A stretch of DNA of 64,000 nt from Bugula neritina (lineage: Eukaryota; Bryozoa; Gymnolaemata; Cheilostomatida; Bugulidae), in NCBI GenBank assembly GCA_964035545.1, contig OZ037773.1, positions 5,255,251-5,319,250 on the forward strand, written 5' to 3'. Made by a program: the position numbers and the translations under genes. Below, piece by piece: positions 1 to 13,115 of this stretch. How positions within the stretch are numbered: position 1 is the first letter of the stretch; each line of letters starts with the position of its first letter. Below the pieces are notes generated by a model. It saw only the letters and a program-made list of their open reading frames with translations, did no database searches and was not told where the DNA came from.

Positions 1-183
1 ACAATTATATGATAGAAGAAAGCAAAAAACTATTATCAAAATCAAAATCATAGAAATTATGCTTTAAAGGAATGTTAGGGAATATTTGCTAGCAAGTGAA
101 TTGGACCTCAGCTACCATACCATTGTGTCACTATCAGATAAGAGTCACATCACAAGTGAAACTCTTTCACCACTTGTCGTGAG

Positions 184-1670
184 CTAAGTGCTGCCAGAGA
201 TAAACACAGCATGGTCAGCTTCAGGTATGCATATACTACAGTCCTCTGGAAAGTAGACTTGGGCTAAGACACTCATGCATGTAGTATCTAGAACTATCAA
301 TCTATCTTTCCCTGTGGCATAGTCTAACATGCTGACCAACAGCACTCCTGCAAACAAATTAGACAGCACCATTAAAATTTTACAAATCAGGCAATTTTGA
401 AGCAGTTATTCATGCTAATTTTTGTCATAAAAGTACACATGCGATGCACTCTTATGTGATGACTTTGAGTGTAAACACATGAATTCCAAGTGATTATATT
501 CTTGTGACTACACAATTCCAGGCAATGCTGAAACTCAATGAGAATCAGCACTTAAATTGCTTAGAGTAAAGAATTCAGTTGAATAGAGTGACTCAGTTAC
601 TTCACATTTTCAACATTTCAATCTAGGTTTGTTGAAGCACCATTTAAAGGCATCTCTTCACTTATTAATAAAACACCTGTTTATAAGAAAGTTGGGTATT
701 TTTGCCTTCCTAATGAGTAATAAACATAAACATAAACCAGTGCTCTAAATTCTTATTACTACTAGTAAGGTCTTTTACTTGCAGTGAATCTATAAAATAC
801 AATATGAAGTGCGCGGTTAAGGAGTTGTTTTTCCTATCTAAAAATGGAATTTAGACTTTGTCTCATAATTCTTTATCTATATAGTTGACAGACTGATAGC
901 CTTGCTAGTTGATAAAGTACAGCAGCTAGCTTATAAGGTGCACACAGATAAGATTTCCCACTTTATCACAGTGCTAGCAACTATCATAAGGTTAAAGATC
1001 GCATACCGTCATCTTCAGATGAGCCGGCGGGATTAGCTACGAACACCGGCTCACTAAGAAACTGCTCCTTCTCAGCTTCCCATGATGTCATTTCCTTCGT
1101 CTTTACATCAAATTTTCCTATCTACATAAATACAAACAAATCATATGATGTAAATAAATACATAATTTCAATCACACAATAACTCAGTTTATAGTTTGAC
1201 AATGTTGTAGATGTGTGATGTTTCACATTAGCAAGTTGGAGCCAAAAATTAAAGTTTGGTAAGAGTTAATGAAAATTTACTATGGGGTAATTTTATGTGC
1301 TGATTCTAACTGCGCATAGCAAAAAAGGCTAGGAGAAAGTCCTGCAACATTAAAGAGCAACACCATTCTCATATGTGCTAAACATATATAGGCAGACCGT
1401 GTCGGTTTTTCTATCACAGTCCACAAATCCCAATTTACTAAATGATTAGGAAAAACATAGGAAATCAAGCAACATAAAAAAGAGCCTTGATTATTTAGTT
1501 GTATTCAATATTTAATTAGCTTAAGGCAAAAACCCATATATACGGTAGCAGCTAAATTGTGAAAAATAGCTAAAAACTCGATATATACAGTGTGTACTAA
1601 ATAAAGTAAAATGACCGTAGTGCTGCATTTCAAACTGAAAGCAAGCACCAATACTTCAACTATTATAAAG

Positions 1671-1749
<79 letters not shown>

Positions 1750-4700
1750 CTGTATCTCATATATTCACAGAACACATTTAATAGCACACAAAGCAGTGCC
1801 TATACTTACAGCAAACTCTAAGCACTTGCTTTCTCCATATCCACCTGCATACAGGTAGGTGTACGGTTTACCAGTTACTGCAGTGTTGATGCACGGAAAC
1901 TGCAATCCATCTGAAAGATTAAAAACGGTAAATGCTGTGACACCGCAAGGACAAACTGTTGTGACATCACAGAGAACTGCTGTGACATAATAGAAAATGT
2001 TGTAAGTTGACAAAAAAACCTGTTGTGATGTCACAGAGCTGCTGTGAGACCACAATGATCAGTTGTTACGTCACAGAGAGTATTGCACTAGCTGCAGCTT
2101 TTAAAACCACCTAGAAATCTGACATTTATACCACAAGTTCTCTTTCAACTGTTTTAATTTCGAGGCTGATTTTGGTTATGGCCTATGACGTGGCAAAGTG
2201 TGTCTAGGGGGGTGACAAGTGCTGATCACCACTATGCCCCTATCCTTCACCTACATAACAATGTCTCTGAAAATCTGTGCTATAGTAAGCACCATGTTAT
2301 TGGCCGATCAGTTCAACAGATTAACAAACAGATTCCATTCCTGCTGATCGATATGATTTGACGCTGAAGATATAATAGTTGATGGCACGTCCACAAACAC
2401 ATCTTAAAGAGCCATAAGGTCTAAATTATGGTCTAATAGACTCAAAATTGATATTTTTAAAAAAATGAATAAAGTTCAGGTAATTATTTCAAGTACTGCA
2501 GACCCCAAGCATATAGAATACAGATCACTATCTACAGAGATATACAACATACACACTCTCAATACTATTTGCCCCCTTACTGCTGTTGAATTAAGTTGCA
2601 CTTAAGAAATTAAATTTTCTGATAGAAAAGTATCAACTTACCTCCAGCACACAGTGGACGGCTTTTAAGTCTCAGAAGAGAGGAACTCTGCTTCACTGCT
2701 TCAGCTTGTTCAGATTCAAGTTTCACCAGATTCGCGCCTTTGTCGGCTTTGGTGATCTTCTGTTAGACAAAAAAATCACTGGATAAAAAATTTGATTATA
2801 AAAAACATTATTTAATTACATAATTTTAAACACTAAGTTGCAGTAAATGGCTGTTTATACGTACTATATTTAAAAAATTATTCTCACTAACATTAATATA
2901 ATGGGTTGACTTCAATACAGCATAGCATAGCAACTGATAAATATTTTATCTTTAAAAAAATTACCTTCAACTTCCACAAATGTATAAAATATCACTTATT
3001 CATTAAGATTTCAAGTATGGCCAGAAGAGAAAAATGTGAAGTTAATTCAGATTGAACTACACATTGAATACATTTCGATAATATAGCTATTCAACTTGAT
3101 TCCCTGTTGATGATGTTAGTACATTGTGTCATAACTAGCAAATGATACAATATAAGTATAGCAACTCACGTCTTCATTGGTTGGAATGACGAACCTCAAA
3201 GGTGGGCTCTCTTTTGATGAAGACCCAGCAGCAGTTGGGTCAAAGTTAGGCTGAGCCATAGTTTTTCTAGGTATAAACCAGTCTGTAAAATATATAGCTC
3301 ATCATCTCAGATTTTGCAAGACGAAAAGCCACAATATGTCAGAAATATTAAAGTTTGCGAAAAGTTGAATGGCTGTTTAGAAAGTAGAGAAGTTGAAGTG
3401 ATAGACATCAGCTAGCATAAAGCAAATTCAATTTTTTTTTATAACTTCTAACAATACCAAATGAAAAATAAAATTTCATATCAAAAATAAAGCATTTCGG
3501 TCACATTGCAATATTTTATATTTTCACAAAAAATCAAATATATATTTTCGTATTTTAGAGCTTATTTAAATGAATCAAAACTTTAAAGCTCTTCAGTCAC
3601 TGTACCTTGTATGTATACTGAGACTATTCCTTTTATACGAGTCACACATGAAACAAGTATAAAGAAACAGTGAGATATGTGAGAGAAAAGAAGACAAACC
3701 TTTAAACTCCAAGTCGCGTAGATTAAACATATCCAACACCAAATGGTCGCCATCTTCATATGCGTTTGATGAGTGCATGAGAAGAAATGGGTCAGACTCA
3801 ATCTTCTGGGGAATGGGTCGACCAGTGCGTCGGTTGAACACGTGGAACTTGCACTACCAGGGAGAAAGACAATTTCATGCTAGTTCTCTGGACAAACCCG
3901 TTAATAAAATCAACAAGTTACATTTATAAAATGCTTTTTAGTGAACACTTAGAAACTGCATAGTGTTCACATGGCAACAATCAATATTGTGTGAAAATTC
4001 ATTTTATAATGTTTGCTATTGCAAACACTTGAAATATCTTTGTGTGAATGGCTAAATTTGTGTTCATTATGACAATTCCACATGGTGACATTTCTTTTTA
4101 TTCTATTTCTCTTAGAATGTAAACGGACATTAAAAAGAAAAAAAAACATGTGTAGTGTTCCATACCATGATAAATATTTAAAGAGAGATGATTGACTGAT
4201 TTATTAGATATCACAGACATGAAAAAAGTTGTGAAACTCAGAGTAAATACTGGCTATAATAAGCGGTCGTGAACAAAATTGGAAAAAAGTCAGAACTCTG
4301 TTGGAGTATTTAGAATAAAAGATCATTCAAAGTATTTACAAATTATTACTACGGTAAATTGAGAAAACGGGCTGATATCAAACAACACTAACCGTGACTG
4401 ATGGGTCCCATTTAAGAGCTTCCTGTATAGTACCCTTTGTTAGTATCTTCAATACATTGATCTCCAACGGGCACTGGATGAAAATCATATAAAATAAGTA
4501 GCTAAAATCATAGAGAGCTGTGCATTAATAGTAATTAAATGGTATTACTGCAAACCTCCACCACACAGAACAGTAACATGTAATACAAACTTCAGAAATT
4601 CAAACAAATAGAAAGAGTCTGCAAAGTAACATAAATTACAATTTGGGAATCAAGTGTAAAGTCATTAGATCTGGACTATCACATTAGATGAGCAATTAAT

Positions 4701-7541
4701 TAGAATTGTAAACTGAACACTCTTACTATAAATAAAATTATAAGAATCATATATCTGAGTTTAAAATAAACTTCAAATGAATTCTAAAACTCTAATGAGT
4801 TGAGGAGCCACATTCAAATTGAAGTTTTGGTCTGAACAAAACATCTTATTAACGTGTCTCATGATTGAACTAAAAAGCAAGTTGGTACCACTAAACTAGT
4901 GAAGCAGATATAATAAACACAAACATATATAAATACCATGAATTACTGTATTAGCAATATTTAACATGTGATAATATGCACGGCACCACATAACAAGTGA
5001 CTGTATGAATGACACTACATAACAAGTGCCCTACAAGTGAGATAGACAATAACTAACTCAATCCCACCTCAATGATAACAAAGAAGTTTTCGGTCATGAA
5101 GAATGTGTGATGTGACGTAGGCGTGACTTTAAATTGTCCCGGAACGGTGAACACCATTTCTGCTGCAGCAAAACTTGACATCACTGAAAACAAAGTCGTA
5201 CATAATCTGAGTGATCTTTGTACTAACCAATACTACTCGCTGTAACACATGAGAATATGAACTTAGACGAATCTCAAGTGGGACTTTCAAGTGTGTATTA
5301 ATACAAGAAGCAACATCATGAGACAATAACAATATTATATACTTAGTTGGACTATTTTAAACTATTTTAAACTAAGCAGAAAGTTGGTAAACAGCAGTGT
5401 TTGGCTAAAAGGAAAACCAAACAAAAAGACTTGCAAAACTCACAAAAATTATTACTTTTTTACCTGTGAAAACATTACAGAAATGAGATTCAAGTCAGAT
5501 AACAGCAAATAATATATAATTTCCGAATATAAAGATAAGTACCATCTCCTTTGGGTGGAACTCTCACAATATGGTATGAGGGTCTACCGCGTACGTGTGA
5601 TCCTAACAAGTATAGGCAGCCATCTTTGTCTATGTGCACGTGCTCAGAGACGATGTCAACACCCAGGCTCTCTGGCAACGTAAGCTGCAAACAAACAATT
5701 GACTCAAGTTTTTATCATGTAACAACTTCATGCTTGGGTAGAATTGGCAAGTGCGCAGCAAAATTTGCAAAGTATAAATAGGGAGAGGGGAAGTGTGAAT
5801 TTAATCCGCCACATAGTAAGTATGCTAATCAACTAAACCTCAATCTAATAATTTATATCAACATCAAAGAATATTTTCCTAATAAAATCCTAATATTTAC
5901 TGCAATTTCAAAACTTCAAGTTTTTAAACTAAAAGCTTACTATTATAATTCCTAAACTTATTCCAATTTTAAATACAGACCTTCATACGGTGTTCTAGAG
6001 TGACAGGGTCAAGGACAGACATGGGCAGACCAATAGCAAGCAAGACATCAGCTTCTTTCCAGTAACATATGTTATGATTGACGTTGTCACTCAATTCTGC
6101 GTCTCCTTTGATCATACTTTTCAACCTGCAACATCACAAATATTAGCCTAGTCAATACACAACTATTGCCTGAACTAACAACCATTTGTAAACAAAAATG
6201 TAGTTCACACATGAAAAGTCAAAATTAGATAAGAAATTAAAAGCAGTTCAGCGTTAGCACCTTAAAATAAAACATGAAACAAAACAATAATTGAGAAATA
6301 AATACCAATAAAAATGGTTATTGACCATTTTATTACATATATTGAGAAATAAAAATGCAATTTTACTGGTACTTCTTACTTGGCAAATCTGCCCTTGGAG
6401 GGATCAGGGGAAACTGGTGTTCCAAATTCAGCACACACAAACCTCTTTGCCTCCGAATTCTTCTTCAGTATATCAGAAGAAACAAACCTATAAACATTAA
6501 AGAATCGTTTTACCTCATGTAAAGAGAAAGAAACCAACACCCAGTAAAAAAAATCATCTAAAATATGATGGTTTATCAGAGAGTGAAAATCCACCATACA
6601 GAAACTAAGCATCACCGATATACATTTCTATACAGATGCGACTGCATTGGATTAGGAATACACACACTACAAGCTGTGGCTTAGAGTGTAGAGGGACTGG
6701 CACCCATACTGACCTGCTCTTGAATGTCACTCCGCCATCTTGGATATTGAAAGCATGCAGAAGTCCCATACCATCCATGGGGAGCGCAGCTTCAAACTCA
6801 CCAAACTCAAACAGACCCGGGCCAATTCTTACCAGTTGCCCATTCAACCAACTGGGTATGTCACCTAAACACATCTGATACTATTATCTTTGCACACACT
6901 TTAGCATAGCACATGGAAATATAAATAAACTCTTATTGAAATAAGCATATAGTTATACAATAGATGTGACATTGCATTTATACTGTCGAGAATCTATATA
7001 GCACTGCTAATAAATGAGACAGATGCATGTGCATGCATATTAGAACAAACATGGATTTACATGAGAGGCAATCATTAAACCAAGAAGAGAATACCGTATT
7101 AGAGACATAGAACAGATTGAGGAAGTTGTGGATGTATATCAAAACTGGGGCTAGAGCTTGGAGTTGGTGTTAACAGGACTTCATATAAACAATGTTCATA
7201 TCACCATGTCTCACTAATAAATGTGATTATGACTATATAATTTCAAGTATGTAGGACAATCTATTTTCATTGCCTTTTTAAAATTTCAAAAGTTCTAGCT
7301 AGTATGTGCAGTAAATCTAAAACATGCACTAATAAATTGTAATAAATCTTACGATCAAGGCACTTCTGACCTCAAATTATTATTTGTGTTTAAAATATTA
7401 CTGAAAAAAAGGATATATATTATTTAAAGAGTACAAAAATCCTCTTACACAAAATTAAATCAACCTACCCTCCACTCTCATGGTCACAGGATCAAGCACC
7501 TCAGCCTGACTGGTATATGGGACTCTACTAGTAGCTGCCAT
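184..7541 (-). CDS. Carotenoid oxygenase (BCO/RPE65 family), 13 exons
   Basis: Non-heme iron dioxygenase family that cleaves carotenoids or related polyenes. Exons (5' to 3'): 7541-7469, 6864-6714, 6487-6380, 6125-5981, 5684-5543, 5183-5068, 4473-4393, 3853-3700, 3282-3170, 2759-2642, 1910-1810, 1121-1007, 347-184; all GT-AG, 1581 nt, 526 aa, which is normal family length. Family landmarks seen: WLNGQLVRIGPGLFEFG near the N-terminus, DGMGLLHAF, SEFGT-like AEFGTPVSPDP, MTENFFVIIE, NAYEDGD, and SEPVFVANP followed by EDDG. Candidate iron-ligand histidines are H176 (EHVHIDKDG), H232 (HHTFFMTEN), H299 (MHSSNAYE) and H518 (PEADHAVFI); the last lies in an altered version of the usual Gly-x-His-Gly context. 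The ATG at 7541 lies just inside an acceptor-like site (AG at 7551-7550), so a non-coding 5' exon probably exists upstream. Paralogue (BCO1, BCO2 or other) and substrate cannot be told from sequence alone. Confidence 0.93.
1672..1746. repeat. (TA)n microsatellite
   Basis: Uninterrupted TA dinucleotide run inside the intron between exons 11 and 12 of the carotenoid oxygenase gene. Confidence 0.95.
1930..2080 (-). repeat. Degenerate repeat with acceptor-like units upstream of oxygenase exon 11
   Basis: On the gene strand two units of about 35 bp (1992-1958 and 2054-2020) share TCACAGCAG and GTCACAACAG cores, with further partial units at both ends. The block lies 20-170 nt upstream of the real 3' splice site at 1912-1911. 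Each unit carries CACAG, which resembles a splice acceptor. Confidence 0.7.
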
Positions 7542-8477
7542 TTCGGATCCTGAAAGAAATGAAGGTGTTGACACTGTTTTACAATAACTAGCTAGAACTT
7601 GTGCAATTAGTTTGCCAAACAATATAGAACTTTTGAGTATAAAGTTAGGTTTAAAAATATATTTTAGAAACATAAATTTATGAGCAAAGTATTAATTTAC
7701 ATATTAGTCTAATAAAAAGTAAATATAGAAGAGTATGGGGCAGAGATAGTTTTCATGACACCTTGTAAATACTTCAAGTGATATTTTATTTTAGATAATT
7801 CAACACAGTTCTTACTCTTTTTTCTAATTTTGTTCATGTCTACTTATTATGATCAGTATTTACACTAAATTTCACAACGTGTTTTCATGTCTGTGATATG
7901 TAATAAATCAATTGATCAATCAAATAAAAAAATTTCATAAATAATGCAAGACATTAGAAAACAAACTTTACTTAATTTAAATATTATACTAACATGATAA
8001 CCACAATTCTATTAAATACCAACAGCAATACTGAAAATATGACAAAGGAATTTCATTTATTTGGTATGTGGATGTTACATAGTAAAAAAATGATAACCGG
8101 TTTGATTCAAGCTGAAACAGTGGTATATAAATAATGCGAGTATAAGTACAATGACTCAGCAGGCTGGTAAGTAACTAAATTTGAGCGATCAACTTAAAAT
8201 GATAATCTTAATATAAAACTAAAACTGCCATAGTAAGTTAAGTGCGCACTGTTAAGTATTCACTAGGGACACCAATTGCCACTTAGCTACACACACAGCT
8301 ATAGGAACACTGTGTGAAAGACTAAGTCATGTACGTGTCAGGTGTACAGATGCAGACTGAGAGACAGCATGAGGCATCAAGAAAAACCGTAATTTAGCTT
8401 TAGCAACATGATTTAGATTAACTTAATGCATTATGAGAAGTCAAGTTAACATTAACAACCATGAAAACAAATGTATA
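7542..8477. other. Intergenic / probable 5' UTR intron of the oxygenase gene
   Basis: AT-rich sequence with no convincing coding exon. A 5' non-coding exon and promoter of the minus-strand oxygenase gene are expected somewhere upstream of 7550, but I cannot place them. Confidence 0.5.
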
Positions 8478-8485
8478 ATTATCAT

Positions 8486-9652
8486 CAGGGTTGGGGTCAA
8501 TTACATGTAAATGTAATTAATTACAATTACAATTACATGAAGATTTGTCAATTACAATTACAATTATAATTACAGTTAAAAATAAATGTAATTAATTACA
8601 ATTACAATTAAATGGTAATGTAATTAATTACAATTACAATTACTTTTGTTCTCACAAGGAATAAATAGAAGTCACTTCTAGGGTCCAACTACCCGGGGCA
8701 GTGTTGACAGTGGTGAACCTCTTTTGTTTTCTACAGTGATACTACAGGGTCATTCCATACCAAATCAACCAACTTTCAAGGGGTCCCACGTCTTTGTGTC
8801 TCAGATTTTGCTCATATTTACACTAAATAGACCTACACATGTTCAGATTACCATTCGTGAATATTTCTGGCCTGACACAAAAACATTTTGAGAAATTACT
8901 ACTTTGGTGAACAAAGGTTGGAAAATATTTTGAGAAAAATTTGTGATTTATACTTTTAGACCAATTTATAAGTAATTTAAAATTTGATTAGGCGAGTATT
9001 TGAAATTTTTCAAAATCTACAATGATTTGTTCATATTCAATGACTTTGCATATATGCACACAAAGTATTCTGTAGTATGTGTTGCTACTAGTGCAAATTG
9101 ATAGGTATTATCAAATCACACAGCAAATTTTAAGGCTCAGTCTAGAAAAATGATTGAGATATATAGACGTTTATAGATTAGTCTAAAAGTAGAAATCACA
9201 AATTTTCCTCAAAATGTTTCTCAACCTTTGTCCACAAAAGTAGTCAGTTCTCAAAAAAAATTTGTGTCAGGTCAGAAATACTGAAGAAGAGTACTTGAGG
9301 CATGTGTAGGTCTATTTGGTTTAAACATGAACAAAATCTGAGACACAAATAGACGCGGGCAATTCGGTGAGCTGGCATGGAATGACCTTACTATATTGAC
9401 CTAACTATCTGAACTTGTTATTTAACAGTAGGCATTGTAGAAAAAGGAGTTTTTTAAGATTTAAAAGTTTGAAGTAATTGACATGTAATTATAAAGTAAT
9501 TGTAAAATTCAATTACATTAGATATGTAATTAATTACAATTACAATTACAATTACATTTCTAAACCTCAATTACAAATTACATTCAATTACTTGAAAAAA
9601 TGTAATTAATTACAGCCAATTACAATTACAAATTACAATTACCCCAACCCTG
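8486..9652. mobile_element. hAT-type non-autonomous element with 8-bp TSD
   Basis: Termini are CAGGGTTGGGGT at the left and its inverse (ACCCCAACCCTG) at the right, and both ends are flanked by the 8-bp direct repeat ATTATCAT (8478-8485 and 9653-9660). A CAGGG-type terminus with an 8-bp target duplication is the hAT signature. Subterminal blocks (8500-8645 and 9480-9640) are made of reiterated ATTACAATTA-type motifs in inverted orientation. No transposase is present. The middle is occupied by another inverted-repeat unit (8746-9389). Confidence 0.85.
8746..9389. mobile_element. Foldback-like element nested in the hAT element
   Basis: Inverted arms of roughly 220 bp: AGGGTCATTCCATACC at the left matches the inverse of GGCATGGAATGACCTT at the right, and the similarity continues through GTGTCTCAGATTTTG, the three-way homologous CCTACACATG segment and the ATTTGTGATTT segment toward the centre. 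Arms are diverged, implying age. No open reading frame of note. Confidence 0.75.
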
Positions 9653-9752
9653 ATTATCATTATGAGTATTACTATTAGTATGTCAAAGTAAAACTTAAAT
9701 ATTGAATTTGACCTACACAAGGTAAAAATCAAACTTGAAGTTAAAGTAACAC

Positions 9753-10102
9753 TAAGCCTAGGGCCACACGGTGCGTATTTTCGCATGCGAAAATTGAAGC
9801 CACAAGTAGCAAAGGCGTCCACTGTAGCGTCAGTGATGCGTGATAAATAAAGCTCTCATTTTTAAATCGCACTCGCTTTCAATAAAACGCAATTTACTGG
9901 AATTCAGCACTAAAATAAAGAAATTGGGCTCGCTTAATAACTACCAGCCAATTAGGTGACGACGACAGCGACGATTCGCACTTGCGTTGAAAATGCAGAG
10001 CGACAAGTGCGAATGTTTTCTCAACGCGCACAGTGGACACCTTTGCTACTTGTGATTTCAATTTCCGCATGCGAAAATACGCACAGTGTGGCCCTAGGCT
10101 AA
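9753..10102. mobile_element. MITE family A, copy 1
   Basis: About 350-bp element with terminal inverted repeats AGCCTAGGGCCACACGGTGC / GCACAGTGTGGCCCTAGGCT, flanked by TAA on both sides. It contains a GC-richer body with several short palindromes (TTTTCGCATGCGAAAA at the ends, CGCACTTG in the middle). Near-identical copies lie at 44795-45146 and 63091-63435. Confidence 0.85.
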
Positions 10103-10254
10103 GTGAGTCTGACTGTAATCAGTAATGATTATAACATTTATTACTATATTAATCTAATCACCTTAGTCTAATCATCTAATGTATTAGCATCACCATTAAC
10201 ATTACCTTAGTTTATTACCTCTTTTGAGGTAGGATTTCCACAGCAACTGGAATG

Positions 10255-10900
10255 TCCATAGGGAAGCCTCTACTGACAACTTATATTAGGCCAGAGTTAG
10301 CATTTGCTACAGCATTTGCTGTTGTGCAATTATTTATTATATTTTCAGGGCTTCTCACAAATATTTTGTAGCAGAAAACTAGTGGGGAATATGCTTTTTC
10401 TAGCTGATATCGAGATAAGCTCTCCTCTGGCAGCTGTTAGGGTGGCTACAGTTACAAGCTCCTTGTCTGTAATAATCTCATCATAGGCTCTGGATAGAGT
10501 TCGGTGCTGATCTTCATTCTAAAGAATCCAGGTCAGTAAACAAAGTCAATAGTTTTTTCTTCTGTCTTCCTACAACCGGAGTCCTAACTCATCAGTGTGT
10601 CCTTCCGGATTGCTTATGAACTGCATGGCACTGTTCTGAACCAGCTCTATATCATGGACTTTGCTTCTAGTCGCAGGATCCCAAAGCACATATGTATAAT
10701 CGAGTACAGGTCTGCATAGACTTGTGTAAGCCAGTAGCTTAACCTCCTTTGGGGCATCATACACCAAGTTCTTGATTCCTCCAAGGACTTTCCGGGACTA
10801 GGTACACTTCCCATTTATATGCTGATCAAATCTTAGGTCTGACTAGATTCTTACCCCAAGGTATTTGGTGCAAGGCATGTGGTACTGAGTCTGTAATGTG
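10255..10900 (-). pseudogene. LINE reverse-transcriptase C-terminal relic
   Basis: The minus-strand frame 10767-10570 reads AYTSLCRPVLDYTYVLWDP followed by ELVQNSAMQFI, the typical thumb/post-RT region of CR1/Jockey-like LINE reverse transcriptases (pattern AY.SLVRP.LEYA..VW.P.....I..LE.VQ..A.RFI). Similar but broken reading continues on both sides (upstream KYLGVRI and SRKVLGGIKNL; downstream RKKKLLTLFTDL) with stops and frameshifts. It is a dead fragment. Confidence 0.8.
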
Positions 10901-13115
10901 ATATGGGAGTCATTTCTTTTCATTGAAGGGCATTTTGCATTTCACAGACAACTCATAGATGGTGTTAATGTCCTTTTGATGAAATTGCATGTATCACCAT
11001 CAGTATTATCACGATATTTGATAATGATAATCAATATAATCACTTTGAACTTGCCATTGGCCATTGCAGTGATTGCATATTCATATTGATATTGATATAC
11101 CACTTTCAAACTTGAAATTAATCAGAATCACAATTCATAATCATAATGATAATGGTAATGATTATGATATTCATAATGCTTATACTTATACAGTTATAGT
11201 TATGTTATGCAATTTCAAAGTCAATCTGAAAATGAAAAATTGAATCTAAAATTATAATACTTTTTTATAATCATAATAATAATATTAATTACATAAATAA
11301 AATTAGAGAATTCAGTTTCACATTCATTTTCAAACAGTTTGACATTATGATCATCGTTAGGTGATTATAATATTGATAATTATAATGTCTGTTAATAATG
11401 ATATTCTAATTCATAATCATAATGATAATCATATTGCTTGAGCTTAACTCTAACATTTGAATTTTGATAAAAAATTAAAATTGCTATTAGTATTAGGCTA
11501 CTATTAGTATTACTATTACTATTAGCATAGAAAAATAATGATACTAATATAACATTAATCAGTTAATTAGTTGTCATCATCAACTCAGCACCTGCAATAG
11601 TATTAGTATAAGTATAACAATTGCCTTAGCAGTGTTTGACTGGAAATTGTGCATTGAACTTGAAGTTCAATAGCATTGATTAGTTTAGTTTAGTTTTAGT
11701 TGAATAAATAAATACAACTGTCGCTATTTGGGTAGGGGTTATTCTCAACCCCCAAACTTCGAAACCAATACTATTTTAGGAAAAAAAAACAACTATTGTC
11801 AGTCGAATGGCCAATGAATTGGAGTTGTATTCTACCTAAGCGTATTGCCGTATTGTCAATAGACCCAGTTCCACTACCATTGTGCATTGTTGTGAAAGTA
11901 TTTTCAACAGCACAAGACAGCATGTTAACTAATACACTTTGTTCAGTAATGCGACACAAATTATAAGTATTTCTATATTATGTTAGTGTAACTTCAATCA
12001 ATAAAAGCTTAGAAGTTGAAAATTAATTTGCAAGGTTTATAACGTAAACATGCACAGGTCTCATGCAATTCTTTTAAAATCAACCGTCGCATTAGGCATC
12101 AAAGAAGACAAGTATCAAGTATAGCTAGTTAAGAAGCTATGCTCCTATATCAAATATACATGACTATCTCATATAGTTTTCAGAAAAGAGAATGCTAGCC
12201 AGTATTTAAAGTTCATGATCAAAAGTAGATTAAAATTAATTCATAGCACCCTTTATTGACTCCAATAGAAAACCCTGTGGCTAATGCCAAACAGAATAAG
12301 AACTAAATAATAACTGCAACATCAAGTTTGAAAATGCATAAAAATTAAATAAAATAGCCAAAAAATCATAACACATTGTTCAACAATACATGTAGAAAGC
12401 TTGATTTGCAAATCAAATTTAATAAAAGCTCTTCAGTAACCTAATTTTTTACAACGTTAGAAAACTTTGAGACTCAATGGATTCAAATAACATAGTGCTT
12501 TGATAACAGCAAAGACATAATAATATGCAACAATGTAGACACTTGAATAGCCCAAAGTGTATCAGACATAGAGCACCTGTAAAGGAGGTTTGTCCTCCTA
12601 TACTGTAGAATTTATTCCAATGCACATACTTTATGCTGTGCCAGGTTTTTTAAAAGATATACAATGTCCTGGGTACTAGAAGACTCTAAACTATGATACT
12701 CAAATTGAATTGCTATAAAAAATTATCTCTCTCATATAAATCAAAGCGATGCTGTTTAAGCAATATATAACTAACAAGTGATACAACTGATTTGATAATC
12801 AAATAAAAAGGACCTAAAATCAATAACAAAATAATAAATGTTATAACAAACATGATGAACATAATACATTTAATAAAACATAATAAATTACATGTATAAG
12901 AAAAAGCTGTACAAAAAACTATCATGGATGAAATAGTATTAGCAATAAGTTACTACCAGATGATTGTTTTAGAACATAATAGCAAGAGTTGTCTTTCCAA
13001 ATGGGTGCTGAAAAGATTGTTGATATTATTGAGGCAAACCATCCCACGCTATTGTGGTGAGAATTCTAGCACCAATGATTGTCAAATAAGAACCTGTCCA
13101 ACCTGCGAAGTGATG
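10901..13115. other. Intergenic AT-rich region between oxygenase and glucuronosyltransferase genes
   Basis: 10,970-11,560 is low-complexity sequence made of TAATGATAAT / ATTAGTATTA-type motifs. 11,560-13,115 is AT-rich without a convincing exon; it should contain the 3' UTR of the minus-strand glucuronosyltransferase gene (a TTTATT, i.e. AATAAA on the minus strand, occurs at 12611-12616). Confidence 0.5.
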
